Shown: positions 11,708 through 22,293 of the stretch, piece after piece
Numbering within the stretch: the stretch's first letter is position 1
Layout: every line of letters starts with the position of its first letter
Source of the DNA: Armillaria gallica
Taxonomy: Eukaryota; Basidiomycota; Agaricomycetes; Agaricales; Physalacriaceae
Reading direction: 5' to 3'
Assembly (NCBI GenBank): GCA_037576215.1
Contig: JBANDB010000006.1
Span: 1,488,001-1,552,000, forward strand
Length of the DNA: 64,000 bases
Translations under genes and position numbers: made by a program
Notes under the pieces: generated by a model
Databases searched by the model: none
What the model saw: only the letters and a program-made list of their open reading frames with translations
Told to the model about the DNA's origin: nothing

Positions 11708-12173
11708 TTCAAAGTGACTCGTCCAGGATACTGCACCAGAGAGTGTGCAAGGCAAGCACTAGTTTTAAGATGAGCACCGTTTGCCGCTAAGACAAGCTAG
11801 GAAAGCTACGTTACCTCCTCGCCACGTGCAGGAGGGCTCGACCATGATAAATGATACCATGACGAGCTGATGGTAAGGGTCGGAATCGATCACGTTCAAC
11901 AGACTATGAATCATACGGGTAGTCGCGTTTGTGTCGCGTTGATGATGGTTGAAACCGATCAAGTGTTTCAATTTCAATTTCCAAAGACTCCAGTCCCATG
12001 GATAATCATATATTAATGAAGTTGAATTCAGAGAAAGTAGTATGGATACAATGTACTATGCAAACAGTTGATGTCTAACTTGAAGTGTAATGTTATCCAG
12101 TCGTCTATATGGTGGTAGAATTTGATAATGATAATGAATCAGTAGTAGTAGGCAGATCAAAGGATGAACGCCA
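11708..12173. other. Intergenic spacer, 466 bp
   Basis: Upstream of DUF6593-like copy B and downstream of the PABA synthase gene, both on the minus strand. The short open frames here have no splice partners. Nothing else was recognised. Confidence 0.4.
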
Positions 12174-14473
12174 TCAGTCAAACGTCCTTAAAACACTCTG
12201 GAGTTTGACAACCATCTCGTCCCACTCTGCCTCAGGATCAGACAGAGCAGTTATAGCACCGCCAGCGCCGACTATCCATTCCTCATCAGTGGGTTGAACA
12301 CCGGGATTATCATGTCGGAATGCGCTGCGTATCGTTACTGCCCAGTCTCCGCCGCCTCCTACGCACCAGTATCCAAACACTCCTGAATACAAGCTCCGGT
12401 CTGATTCCTCGAGATCTTGCAAGATCTCCACGCTTCGCTTCTTCGGAGCGCCAGTCATGCTACCTGATAATTTGAACAAAAATTCAGAGATGAGACCGAC
12501 GAACTTAGAAAGGGCATACCAGGTGGTAAACTGCTCCGCAACACCTCCCAACCTCCTGATTCTTCAGAAGACGATTGGCCTTCAATAACACTGACAAGCT
12601 GCCAGACAGTTTCGTATTCCTCTACGGCACAAAACTGTTGCACAGTGACATCCTCGCCAACGACGCTGTGAAGATCATGCCTGATGAGGTCCACGATCAT
12701 CAAGTTTTCTGCGACTTCCTTGGGGCTTCCAGCGAGGGCCTTTTCCGCATATGCACGATCAATGCCTGGACCTTTCCGTATAGTACCCTTGATTGGCCTT
12801 AATTGGTAGATGGCGTTAGGTGGTCGAGAGAAGGAGAGGAAACGTTCGGGGGAAGACGATAAGAAAGTTGTTGGAGATAAACGTAGAAAGGCGGAATGAG
12901 GAGCGGGATTGGTTCGACGGAGCGCTTTGTAACGGCTCCAAGAAGACTTCGGGGAGGTTTGAATCCGCGTATGGGCAGTGAGGCAGAGTTCGTAGGAGTT
13001 TCCACAGAACAAATGCTCCATGGCCTGCCTGATGTTTGAGATGTACCGGTCCTTATCTGGGAGGGTTATAGTAGTATGAGAGATGGCCGCGTTGTCATGT
13101 AGAGGTGAGCATTCCTGATGAACCAGGTCCGACTGCTTTTTGAATAATAGGGATGTTTCAAATAGCCAGGATCGTCGTTGGGGATGATAGACTGGACGTA
13201 TACTTTGCCAGTCACATTGTCCACGACGACGCTCCTTTCAATGAAAGCAAAGTTGACATCCGGGTGAGGAAGCTTGCGTTTAGTCTCCTTCCTAGACCGC
13301 GGAGAGACTCCCAAAGAGCAAACACCTACTTCATAGCTGAAAAGCCCTATCAGCCCGCCCCAAAAGGGAATTTCAGGTCTACCACCCCGTGCCCTTCGAG
13401 TGTACATGAAACTTGCTAGCCATGACCATATGTCATGATCCCCAAGTGTCTCGTGTGTAGTTGCGGTTCCGCGAGTCAAACCAACGAAGGGGTCTTCGAC
13501 GTTATACGTGATCTGGAGGTCTGTGGGGAGCATAGAAGCTATGATTGAGAATCGGCCTGGACGAGCTGCGGAGTCCAGGAGAACGAAAGGCTGCTGCTCG
13601 TCGTTTGCTCCAAGCATGTCACAGATGCTCGTCACGGATATCGTAGGTGCATCGACAACAATAGTATTAACGGATAGAGTGGATTGGGAAGAACAACGCG
13701 ATTGGTGTATGGGGGAAGCTTGAGGCCAAGAGGATCCGAAGACATGATAGGCGCTCTCACACCAAGGACTTGTCGTCCTTCCGCGTTTCCGGGTCCAGTG
13801 TTGTGCTAAACGCCAAAAGTTCGCAACAACCTCTGGTCCACCACCGACAGTACGAGCGGATTCCGGATGATACTGGACTGCCCAAAATGGCCGGGTCTTG
13901 TGTTGAATGGCCATGAGGACCCTTCCGTTCTCCGGCTCATCGTCTGCCCATGCCAGCGGCTCTATAGAGCCATTTGCCGGTAGAGTGACGTGCAGTGAGT
14001 GATATCTCACAGCTTCCACACGGCCCACCCCTTCGAACAAACTACAGCCGGTATGCAGGATATGCGATATCTGTCCATGTTTTACGATGGGCAGTCGATG
14101 CAAGTCTGCACCATAAGCGAGTGCGAGACTTTGGAGACCAAGGCAAACGCCAAAGATGGGTAGCATATGCTGCTCCGAAATACTCCATAAATCCTTGAGG
14201 ATCCCAATGTCCTCAGTGTTGTCCGGTGAGCCAGGTCCAGGCCCTACGACAATGGCCGAAAAGTGCTTCAGATAGGGCAACAAATCGGATATCGTAAGGG
14301 TATCGTTCTTCAGGATGTGGATGGAACATCCGGGAATAGATTGTCGAAATAAGGATGCTAGACTTGAGCGAAAAGCTGTAATGGCGATCACATTAAGACA
14401 AATGACGGGCGTACTTGAAGGTAAACGAGTCGTAAGAATCAATGAATAGCAGTCTTGGAAGATCGAAAGTCAT
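12174..14473 (-). CDS. ABZ1: Bifunctional para-aminobenzoate (4-amino-4-deoxychorismate) synthase
   Basis: Makes 4-amino-4-deoxychorismate from chorismate and glutamine for folate synthesis. It is a fusion of a PabA-like glutamine amidotransferase and a PabB-like chorismate-binding half, about 730 residues. Exon 1 is 14473-14415, and splicing over a 52-nt intron gives LLFIDSYDSFTFNLASLF. The amidotransferase half has VVGPGPGSP, the nucleophile motif FGVCLGLQSLALAYG and the His-Glu element AVQYHPES. The PabB half has the GGLIGLFSYE block, then DKDRYISNIRQAMEHLFCGN, RPIKGTIRKG, ENLMIVDLIRHDL and, after the 12464-12519 intron, PGSMTGAPKKRSVEIL. Near 13172-13185 the frame slips by one base between VYVQSIIPNDD and WLFETSLLFKK, both conserved-looking. 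A missing C in a C4 run (G4 at 13180-13183 on the plus strand) is the simplest reading. A 68-nt in-phase intron (13136-13203) is the alternative. It is divergent from TTI1. Confidence 0.88.
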
Positions 14474-14756
14474 TTCGATGGCGGGTAGAGGTGATTAAAA
14501 CGAATTTTAGCTATTATGTTAGCGTTATGTGAAGGATAAATAGATTGGATTGGCGTGCACGTCCTGGAATTCCAACTAGCGGAGAAGTGAGGTAAAAGAG
14601 GGAGTGTGTTGGGAGATGGTTGTGTTTTGGTTCTTTGGCATTTTTTATCGAGTCAGATCATGGAGGTAAAAGTAAAATCCGGAAAGCGGAGTTGCTCTGC
14701 CGCATCGGCCTGCCTTAAAGTTGTACCCTCCGTCAACTCACGCGACGCGTCAAACA

Positions 14757-17700
14757 ATGGGCGATTCTGAAGCTCAGTCGAAACGGATATTCCAGTCTGT
14801 ACGTTGTCCTTCTTGCCAAACTACTCCTTCCTAAGCTTCTCTTAGTTAAAGGCAGTGTGTGTCCCATTGCTCGGGTCAGCCGTGTTGACGCCTACCTCTA
14901 TCCCAACGGTTTCGAAACTCTTGAGCGAGCTGATCCTCGCCTTGCGAACCATTAAATCCTCTGAGCTTGTCCTTTCAGAATCGCTGATATCCTACACCTT
15001 CTTTCCCGTCTCAACAATCCTCCAACGCAATACATCTACCGTTATTCCGGACCAGATTCTGGAGAAGATATTCGTGGTGCTAGAAATCCTCTGCGATGAT
15101 TGGTGGTGGTCCTGCGAGGTGTCGATCTGGCAGCAGATATTCATGTTGTCGGGAGCGGTCTTGGGAGGAATGGAAGGGAATGGGAAAGCAAAAGAAAGAG
15201 ACGACGAGACAAAGGAAGCCGCAGCGAGATGTCTCTTCACCCTTTTGAGAGTTCGGACTGAAGAGGACGAGCGAATCCACTCCAATTTTGCTGAACCACG
15301 ACTCACTCTTTTCAAAGAGCATGCTCGCACAGAAAAATTTGTTCCAATTCTGGGGCAGACCTTGAACTCACTTCTCATAAACACGGATTCACGGACGCTC
15401 TCCCTACAGAAAACTTGTTTGGATGTGGTGCATCTTCTCCTCTCAGCATATTTCCCCGACAGTCTGTTTCCGTCGGTGCTTCCGGGAGTTGTCAGTACAA
15501 CCACCAAGTTGGCGTTGGGCACGGCGCGTAAAGGTTGGGCCAACGGCGATCTCGTTTCGAGAGCTCTTGGAGTTCTTTCAGAGATTGTAGTACGTTCCAT
15601 TGCAGACGATATCTGCGCACAGGAAGGGGCAGTCACCTCGGTCGAGGATCTGGAGGACGTCATAAATCTCCTTCGTGATCCCGAGGCAAAAGGTCCACCA
15701 ACATCAGTGCCGAATGCAAAGTATGCCACCCTACGCACACCTTCGTGGCTTCGTGGAACATCATCCCAGTTGCACATTGCTCTCAACACGCTCACTCCAC
15801 TTGTTAAACATCCGACTCCCTCTGCTCTCATTGCCCTATCTAAACTATCGTCTACAATACTTCTAGCCACGTCGACAACACTACCTCAGACACAACCGCT
15901 CTTGTTATCATTATTGCTCTCTCTTTCCATTTCCGACTTCCCCTCGGTCTCAAAGGAAGCCCATACCACCTTGTTGGGCCTTCTGTCTCCATGGTCAAGG
16001 TCTCACCATGCGTTCATGCGAACCCTGATGCTACTCACGCGAGACAATCTAAATGCTCTCCCAAGACTGCTCCCGCTTATGGCAGACGCGAAGGTCGAGC
16101 ATATTGCAGGTCTCATTGAGGCGGTTTGCCGTTTGTCGTCCGGCAAAGAAGGCCGGGCACCGTCGCAGAATCCAATATCCACCGAACTAGGCCGACTCCT
16201 TGGGCCTACGGGTAGTGTCGAAAAATGGGGCTGGAATTTGCTGTCCGTCATAGAGTTCGTTGATCCCGCAGTCACTATCACGAAAACGTCGAGTGCCCTA
16301 TTAATGCTTGAGCATGATTCCGAGCAAAACCAATGGGTAGCGTTTCCAGACATGATCTTCAGGAATATTTCGTTGAGAAGCACCTATGATGCCCTGGTTA
16401 AAATGTTTCATGCCCTCGGACAGGCAGCTGGCGATGGCTGTCTGTTTACCATTGAATGGTTCGTCAGCGTAGGACAGAGTGGAACAGGCAGCCGGTCCGT
16501 CGCAGCATTGTGGTGCGCCTGTAGACTGCTTGAAGGAGCGGCAAGAATATCGCTATCTTCATCGCCTCTCGAGTCTCCGAAATACACAACGAGCAAGCGA
16601 CTAGACAAACTTGCTAGAGCACTCGCAAGAAGCACGAGTGAGATATGGGATCGGGCCGATGTTGATGCTATGGAAGAAGGCCCTAGCTCGTATGATCAAG
16701 AGGATGTCCAGGACGAAGTTCAACACCGTCAAGGTGTTATTCCGATCAACGAGACTCTACATATTTTGCAGTCACATTCAGCAGCTACGAAGCCAAGGAC
16801 TGTTTCGCAGCCGATGCTTCACAGGGCGATGCTCCTGCAGCTTTTATCTATCACCTCGGGCATCCTCCAGGCTCGGTTTGCTGCTCTGTTCATACAAACT
16901 TTGTATCCCGTTCTCCATTCTTTGGTATCGCCCAATTCACATCTATCAAGTACCGCTCTGGCGGCTCTTAACTTCATAACAACCAACACCTCCTATGCCT
17001 CCCCAGCAAATTTACTACTTTCAAATTTTGACTACGTCCTAGACTCGGTCTCCCGTCGGCTAACACGCCGTTGGCTTGATGTGGAAGCTACAAAGGTGCT
17101 CGTTGTTATGATACAGCTAGTGGGTGATGGTGTTGTCGAAAAGGCGGGAGACGTGGTTGAAGAGTGTTTTGATCGCCTGGACGAATACCATGGATATGAG
17201 GTACTCGTGGAAGGTCTGATTGAGGTTTTGTCGGAAGTGATGAAGGTTATAAAGATGGAAGAAGTTGACGCTGCCGAGCACAAGCAGAAAAAGCGGGGCC
17301 TTCGTGATGACCGTGAACCATTCAATGACTTTTTCGATTGGTTCGAACATCGGAATGATCCACCAGTAGAGGAAGATGTTGATTACGGCCCAGCGCCTCG
17401 GGAGGCGTGGGGCGATCAGAAGGGAAAGGGCGTGGAAGGTCAGGAGCAGGCTGAAGATGCACCCGCTGCAGCTGCAGATCCGACAGAGGAGCTACCTCCC
17501 ACACCCACACAAGCATTGACAAAGCAACTCGTCTCTCGGTCACTTTACTTTTTGACCCACCAATCTCCCATTATACGAGCTCGCATCCTGACACTCTTAG
17601 CATCATCAGTACCCGTCTTACCCGAATCTGCCCTATTACCGTCGATACACTCCGCCTGGCCTTTCATACTCAATCGACTCTCAGATTCGGAGTCTTTCGT

Positions 17701-18202
17701 CGTTAGTGCCGCGGCCTCACTGGTAGAAGCCTTGGCTACCCACGTCGGCACTTTCATGCATAGACGCATTTGGGATGATATTTGGCCACGTTTTCGGCAA
17801 ATGTTGGAGAAGTTGGACGTGGCGGATGCGTCGAGTGCGTTGTCTCGGAGAAGACACGGAGCTGTGGGTACAGAATCAGCGTATACTCACTCTCATCGCA
17901 TCTATCGGTGCCTGTTGAAGACGATGACGGCGTCGATGCGTGGCGTAGATCCCAAAGATACTTCTGTATGGGAGGTTATTTTGGCCTTCCGCCGATTTTT
18001 GGACTCGCGGGCGCACGAGGAACTCCAGGGTTGCGCAAGAGAACTGTACATTGCCATCGGCTACAACAACGCGGACGCTGTTTGGCTTGCGTTGCAAGCT
18101 ACCTGTGCAGATGCATTGCCCACAATGAAATTTTTGAGGATGCCGAAGTGGGATATTGAAAATAATGTAGCCCTTGTATTCAAAGGTCTGGAAGCAGTCT
18201 AG
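14757..18202 (+). CDS. TTI1: TEL2-interacting protein 1 (Tti1) homologue
   Basis: Scaffold of the TTT (Tel2-Tti1-Tti2) co-chaperone complex that matures PIKK kinases such as TOR, ATM and ATR with Hsp90. Two exons: 14757-14798 (MGDSEAQSKRIFQS) and 14846-18202, joined in phase across a 47-nt GTACGT...TTAG intron; 1132 residues. The second exon is the longest uninterrupted frame in the window. The protein is almost entirely amphipathic helical repeats (HEAT-like), with an acidic, disordered insertion around the middle-late part (REPFNDFFDWFEHRNDPP and an Ala/Glu/Pro-rich stretch). Helical repeats such as HLQSPIIRA-type segments follow to the C-terminus. Length and the FFDWFEHR-like segment fit fungal Tti1. 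The assignment is by overall character and remembered motifs, not by alignment. It is divergent from the PABA synthase gene and tail to tail with dCMP deaminase, whose stop is only 20 bp downstream. Confidence 0.78.
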
Positions 18203-18222
18203 CATGGTATGAGATACGAATA

Positions 18223-19681
18223 TTACACTTGTTCTACACCGTTTAGATCGAAGCAATGGCCATCTTGGCCTGGCAGGCGATGCCGCCGCAGTTGCACTCC
18301 TGCTTGCTTAAACAGTTGTGCTGATGCTGCGTCTCTGGGAAGGAAATCTCAGTTTTCATTTTATCGCAATCTCCAGGACAACTGACACTTTATATGACAA
18401 ATTATAAACAACTGCTGTTACACCGGTCTGTATAATTTTGATGGTACATTTCAAGCAAGGACACCTAAAGCGTATCGTAAGACAACACTCAATAGGAACG
18501 CTTGAAAAAGACCTCACGTATTGCAATACAACACCGATCCGATGCCAACTCGCTCCCGTCCAGCTTCTAGTAATGCGTTTTCTTCCGCATGGAGACATAT
18601 ACAATGATCTGTGTCGTCGCTGAGTACAATTGTTCCGTTGCAATGCGAGCATCCGCCTTCATTGCAGTTCAACAAGTGTCTCGGGGTACCGTTATACCTA
18701 AAGAATAATTAGGAAGATGTAGCAATAACCAACTTGTGATAAAGTACCCGGTAGACAAGATGCGATTGTCTCTAACCAAAATGGCGCCCACCCTTCTTTT
18801 CATACAGTTCGATCGCTCAGCAGCTAGAGATGCCAAGGTCTGCAATAGGTTGAATAAAATAATAGTTTATATCGTAGCATGAAGCACATACCATAAAATA
18901 GGTGTCCCAGTCCGGCCTGAGATGAGACGGGTCAAGTATGTTGAGATCATTCAAATGCGAATGGAGAGCAGAAACAGTCCGGAAATCATTGATGATCTTA
19001 ATATGAACCATATCATGCATTCCATTCAGTGATTGCTTTGAATCCCGTATACCTTGCCCAAAAACGTATTCATCATCTGCGCGCACAAAATCTTCCAGAG
19101 AGTCGCTAGATAGGAGCTTAATAGGGTTCCTCGCCAAAACGAAGGACTTACCTGTTTGATCGTCGGTACCTGTCAAGTATCGGCGCGTCGACGCTTAGCA
19201 GCATGAAGAAGGGCCGCTTTATGAATCGCTGGACGTGCTCTCGTGTACAGAGGTCAACCGTAACGAACCGCGTCCGCCAATTCCGTGTCACATAGTCAAG
19301 CATTGCTGACGGCGTCTCAAAGGTCAAGGTCATATTGAGATTACTCTTATAACGATAAGAGCCAGGGGTGTGAATTGGTGTAGGATCAAGTGAAAGGAAG
19401 GAAAGGTGTTTGTCCGATGAAGCAGAGGTATTTGTGGGTACTATCCCTTGCAGAAAACCAGAAGAATAGGAAGATTCGAATGAACGAGCGTCTACTTGAT
19501 CATATTCCGCGAGTTCCTGCTTCATTCTAGCATTTGAATACGGTAGTGAAACAGAGTGAATACACACATCTGCATTTGTTCCTTTGGACAGCCTGATAGG
19601 TGTGAATCCTTCCTTGGCTACAAGGTAGTCTTCAACAGTGGACTTGCCTGCCGAGGCTGTACCTATTATCGCAATAAACAT
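18223..19681 (-). CDS. DCD1: Deoxycytidylate (dCMP) deaminase with N-terminal P-loop domain
   Basis: Zinc enzyme converting dCMP to dUMP, the dTMP precursor. Six exons (19681-19152, 19105-18892, 18839-18748, 18697-18518, 18464-18387, 18334-18223) give 401 residues with all phases consistent. The first ~175 residues form the fungal N-terminal extension and begin MFIAIIGTASAGKSTVEDYL, an intact Walker A (GTASAGKS). The linker and catalytic domain follow: SHLRPDWDTYFMTLASLAAE, RSNCMKRRVGAILVRD, STGYNGTPRHLLNCNEGGC. The zinc motifs are CLHAEENALLEAGR (His and proton-shuttle Glu) and NTCPCLKCTIKIIQTG (two Cys). The last exon (DAASAQLFKQAGVQLRRH) requires the GTCAGT donor at 18386; the read-through frame would end early. 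The shorter read-through form is the alternative product. It is tail to tail with TTI1. Confidence 0.92.
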
Positions 19682-20085
19682 TGCAGGGATGAGACGGTTA
19701 TATTCTGAAAAGAACAACAAAGGCGAATAGCGGGAATTGACGGGCGGAAGCCCTGAAAGAAGAACAAAGGCCTAGCCAATTCCGACCAGGTCGAAGGAAC
19801 GGCTACTTGTATGATCACCGGCTGCTTTCTGCACACCCCATCGTGACGACACAAGTAGTTGAGTAGTCGGACGTGCCAGACGCGTCCGATTGCTAGTATT
19901 ACACCCACGGCACATACACGACGTAACAGCTACTTTCCAGTCACAACTTCAAGAGGGCATACCAAAACGCTCCTTTTATATTATCTTACTACCCGCCATA
20001 CCAATAAACAGAAATTTCGCGTTAATCAAAATAGGTGGCTCGCTCTAAACTTCCTAGACCTTTTACGGCACACGCTTTTCCCCCT
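19682..20085. other. Intergenic spacer, 404 bp
   Basis: Upstream of the dCMP deaminase gene (promoter expected on the minus strand) and downstream of the degenerate POP3-like copy. No coding frame or repeat was recognised. Confidence 0.4.
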
Positions 20086-22050
20086 TCAAATCTGAATTTT
20101 GGATTTTAGACCTTTATTCTTGTGTGTCTGAGCTGCACCCATGACAGGCCCGGGGACGTCTTCAAGGCATAGCGACAGTGCCAAGGATCCCTTGAATTTA
20201 CTCTGAAAAGTCGATATATAAGAGGGATAAAGAAAGCTTAAGGCATACCCACATCGAAAGCCATCGCAACAATCCGACGCATCCTCGTGCAATCTGCCAA
20301 CATGAACGCAGCTCCTTTGGGCAAGGGCACAATTTTGATCGGCGTAGCATCAAATGGCATGCAGGAATTGAAACGAGAAATAACTTATAAGACGGGGGGT
20401 TTTATTTAGGAAGCCCACTGGACGAACGTCTGCTGGGCAGAGGAAGATTTGTATTAATGGTGGACGTCGAGGGTGGTCTTTGTATGGCGTTAAACCTGAC
20501 CTCGCGAATGCAGTCATGTTTTTGGCCTGCTGAATTTGAGATTCCAGGTGTTGCAGCGCTGCTTCAACACCAATGACAAGACCGGTGATAGATTTGAAGG
20601 TCTTCCCAGAGGATGCACCTACAGCAGTATCGCTGGCAAATCCCAGGGTATCATTGACCCGGAAGCTAGTGAGGGTCCAGCACTAAGGTCGGGAATCGGT
20701 ACAGAAATCTGATCCTAACGCAACAAGACGGTCACTTCAGGTTGGTGATTTATCTCTGCGCTGGTATCAAGGCTAGCAGTTCCGCCAGCATCAGGAGCGC
20801 TTGTAGATGCCACTGACGTCGTATCGACATACTCGGCTGTCCTCTGTCTCTTGCTATCCAATCCGTTATCATGAGTTGAGTCTCTTTTCCGTTTCAAATG
20901 TTTTGGCAAGCTGGAAGTTATGTCTCCAGTCTGTCTGGTATCAAACCTGCCCCCAGATGCACACGTAGTTGACACCATAGACCGTTCTGCTATTCGCCAC
21001 CTTTTCCCAGTGCCCTGGTCATCCTCTGATACACGCTTTCGTTTAACATCGACTGCCGGGCCTCCAGATCGGACACTGGGAACTTCGGCAATGGGTTCAC
21101 CAGCTGCGGACATATCCAGTGTCGCGCGGTATATTGCAACAACACCAGTTATCCTCAGCAGGGCTCCCCGGTAATCTCGTTCGTCTGAGTCTGAAGTGTT
21201 GGCAGTCGACGGACCAGCACCGGTAGAGGAAGTATCTGGTGCCAACGTAGAGGTATGACGTCCCAATGTATGAGTTTCGCCGCAGTCCTGCACAAGGCAG
21301 CACGGTTGCGTCACTTGTATTAAAGCTGATTGGCTCAGATGCGCCTGACGACCCAACAGCGTCACCGTGTCCTCCAGGGCCATGGTCATAAAACCCAGTT
21401 GAACATGGAGCGTCAAGACCAAACGGCTCAGCACTTCTTGTCGCCGATGTCAACACGACACTGGGATCACCTGTCATTTGCCTTTTCTTGGCGTCCTGGT
21501 TATCCTCTAAGTTCCGCTCCGCTTGAGGTTTGTGGTGGGCCCCGCAGTACCGGCAACATGTTCGCCCTGTGCAGGTGGCGAAGGCATAAAGCTACCTAGC
21601 GTCTTCTGCTTCTTCAATGGACTTAGATCCTGAGTCCTCTGACTCCCGTTTACGCTTGGATGCACTCATTGCATTAGCAAGACTGGTACTGGATGCATGT
21701 GGCAGCACGATACTTGGTAGCTCTGCTACCTTTCGTTTCACAATGCACAGTCTTTCGTTCGTATCGCGTTTGCGCTTCAGATTCACTGACAGCAAAACGA
21801 TGATAACCTTTTTGGGAGGTTTTTTTTGGTAGAAATAGCATCAGTGGAAGCAACGATGGCGGGTACTGGCAAAGCACTTTCTAGATGTTGACGTCATCGT
21901 CTCCCAGAGTTCCTAGGCATTTGCGCACCCTTCTGTGGTCTCGTAGAGACATCGTCCAGAAGGGTCAAAAGTTTGGCCAGGATTAAATTTTTGGGTTTAT
22001 CCCGGATTATACCATAGATGTTCATTTCGACGGTATGAACGGGTAGCTGT
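20086..22050 (-). pseudogene. Degenerate tandem copy of POP3 with expanded KRKR repeats
   Basis: Homology to the intact POP3 gene just to its right is clear in pieces, but no single frame connects them. From 5' to 3' on the minus strand: a segment near 22020-21960 reads PKNLILAKLLTLLDDVSTRP (POP3: LQNLILAQVLLLVEGVSAHKP). Several low-complexity KRKR units follow at about 21790-20720 (for example LKRKRDTNERL, VKRKRVSEDDQG, LKRKRDSTHDNG). Then come FKSITGLVIGVEAALQHLES near 20600-20540, an IFLCPADVRP segment near 20430, and SRFNSC...PIKIVPLPKGAAF near 20370-20300. The last block ends AMAFD at the same codon where POP3 has its third exon junction; a 50-nt intron (20203-20252) follows and exon 20202-20086 continues the homology. 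In-frame stops and at least two frame changes separate the blocks. A heavily spliced diverged gene remains possible. Confidence 0.6.
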
Positions 22051-22293
22051 CGAGTCGATGTGAAGGTCAAAATAGGACTTTGAGTTCGAACTGAAAGGCA
22101 ATGTTTGTTCAGGTACTTACGTACGACGAGGAAGAAGTCCTATTTGCTATGAACACTTCCGAAAAAAGGAAAGAACATGACTGGCCGTAATGAGGCCGGC
22201 CGCCCAGCCAATTTTGTAGAAGAGGGACTTCCCCCGGATAATCATTGGAGAGAATACTGGAAAGTAAGATTGTCCTCTAGACAACTTGCAAGA

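Noticed and set aside
12109..12297. Short plus-strand frame over the 3' end of PABA synthase
   Set aside because: It overlaps the conserved PabB C-terminus on the other strand and has no family features.
14992..15870. 292-residue minus-strand open frame inside TTI1
   Set aside because: Antisense to the long TTI1 frame, Arg/Ser-rich composition typical of a shadow, no splice or homology support.
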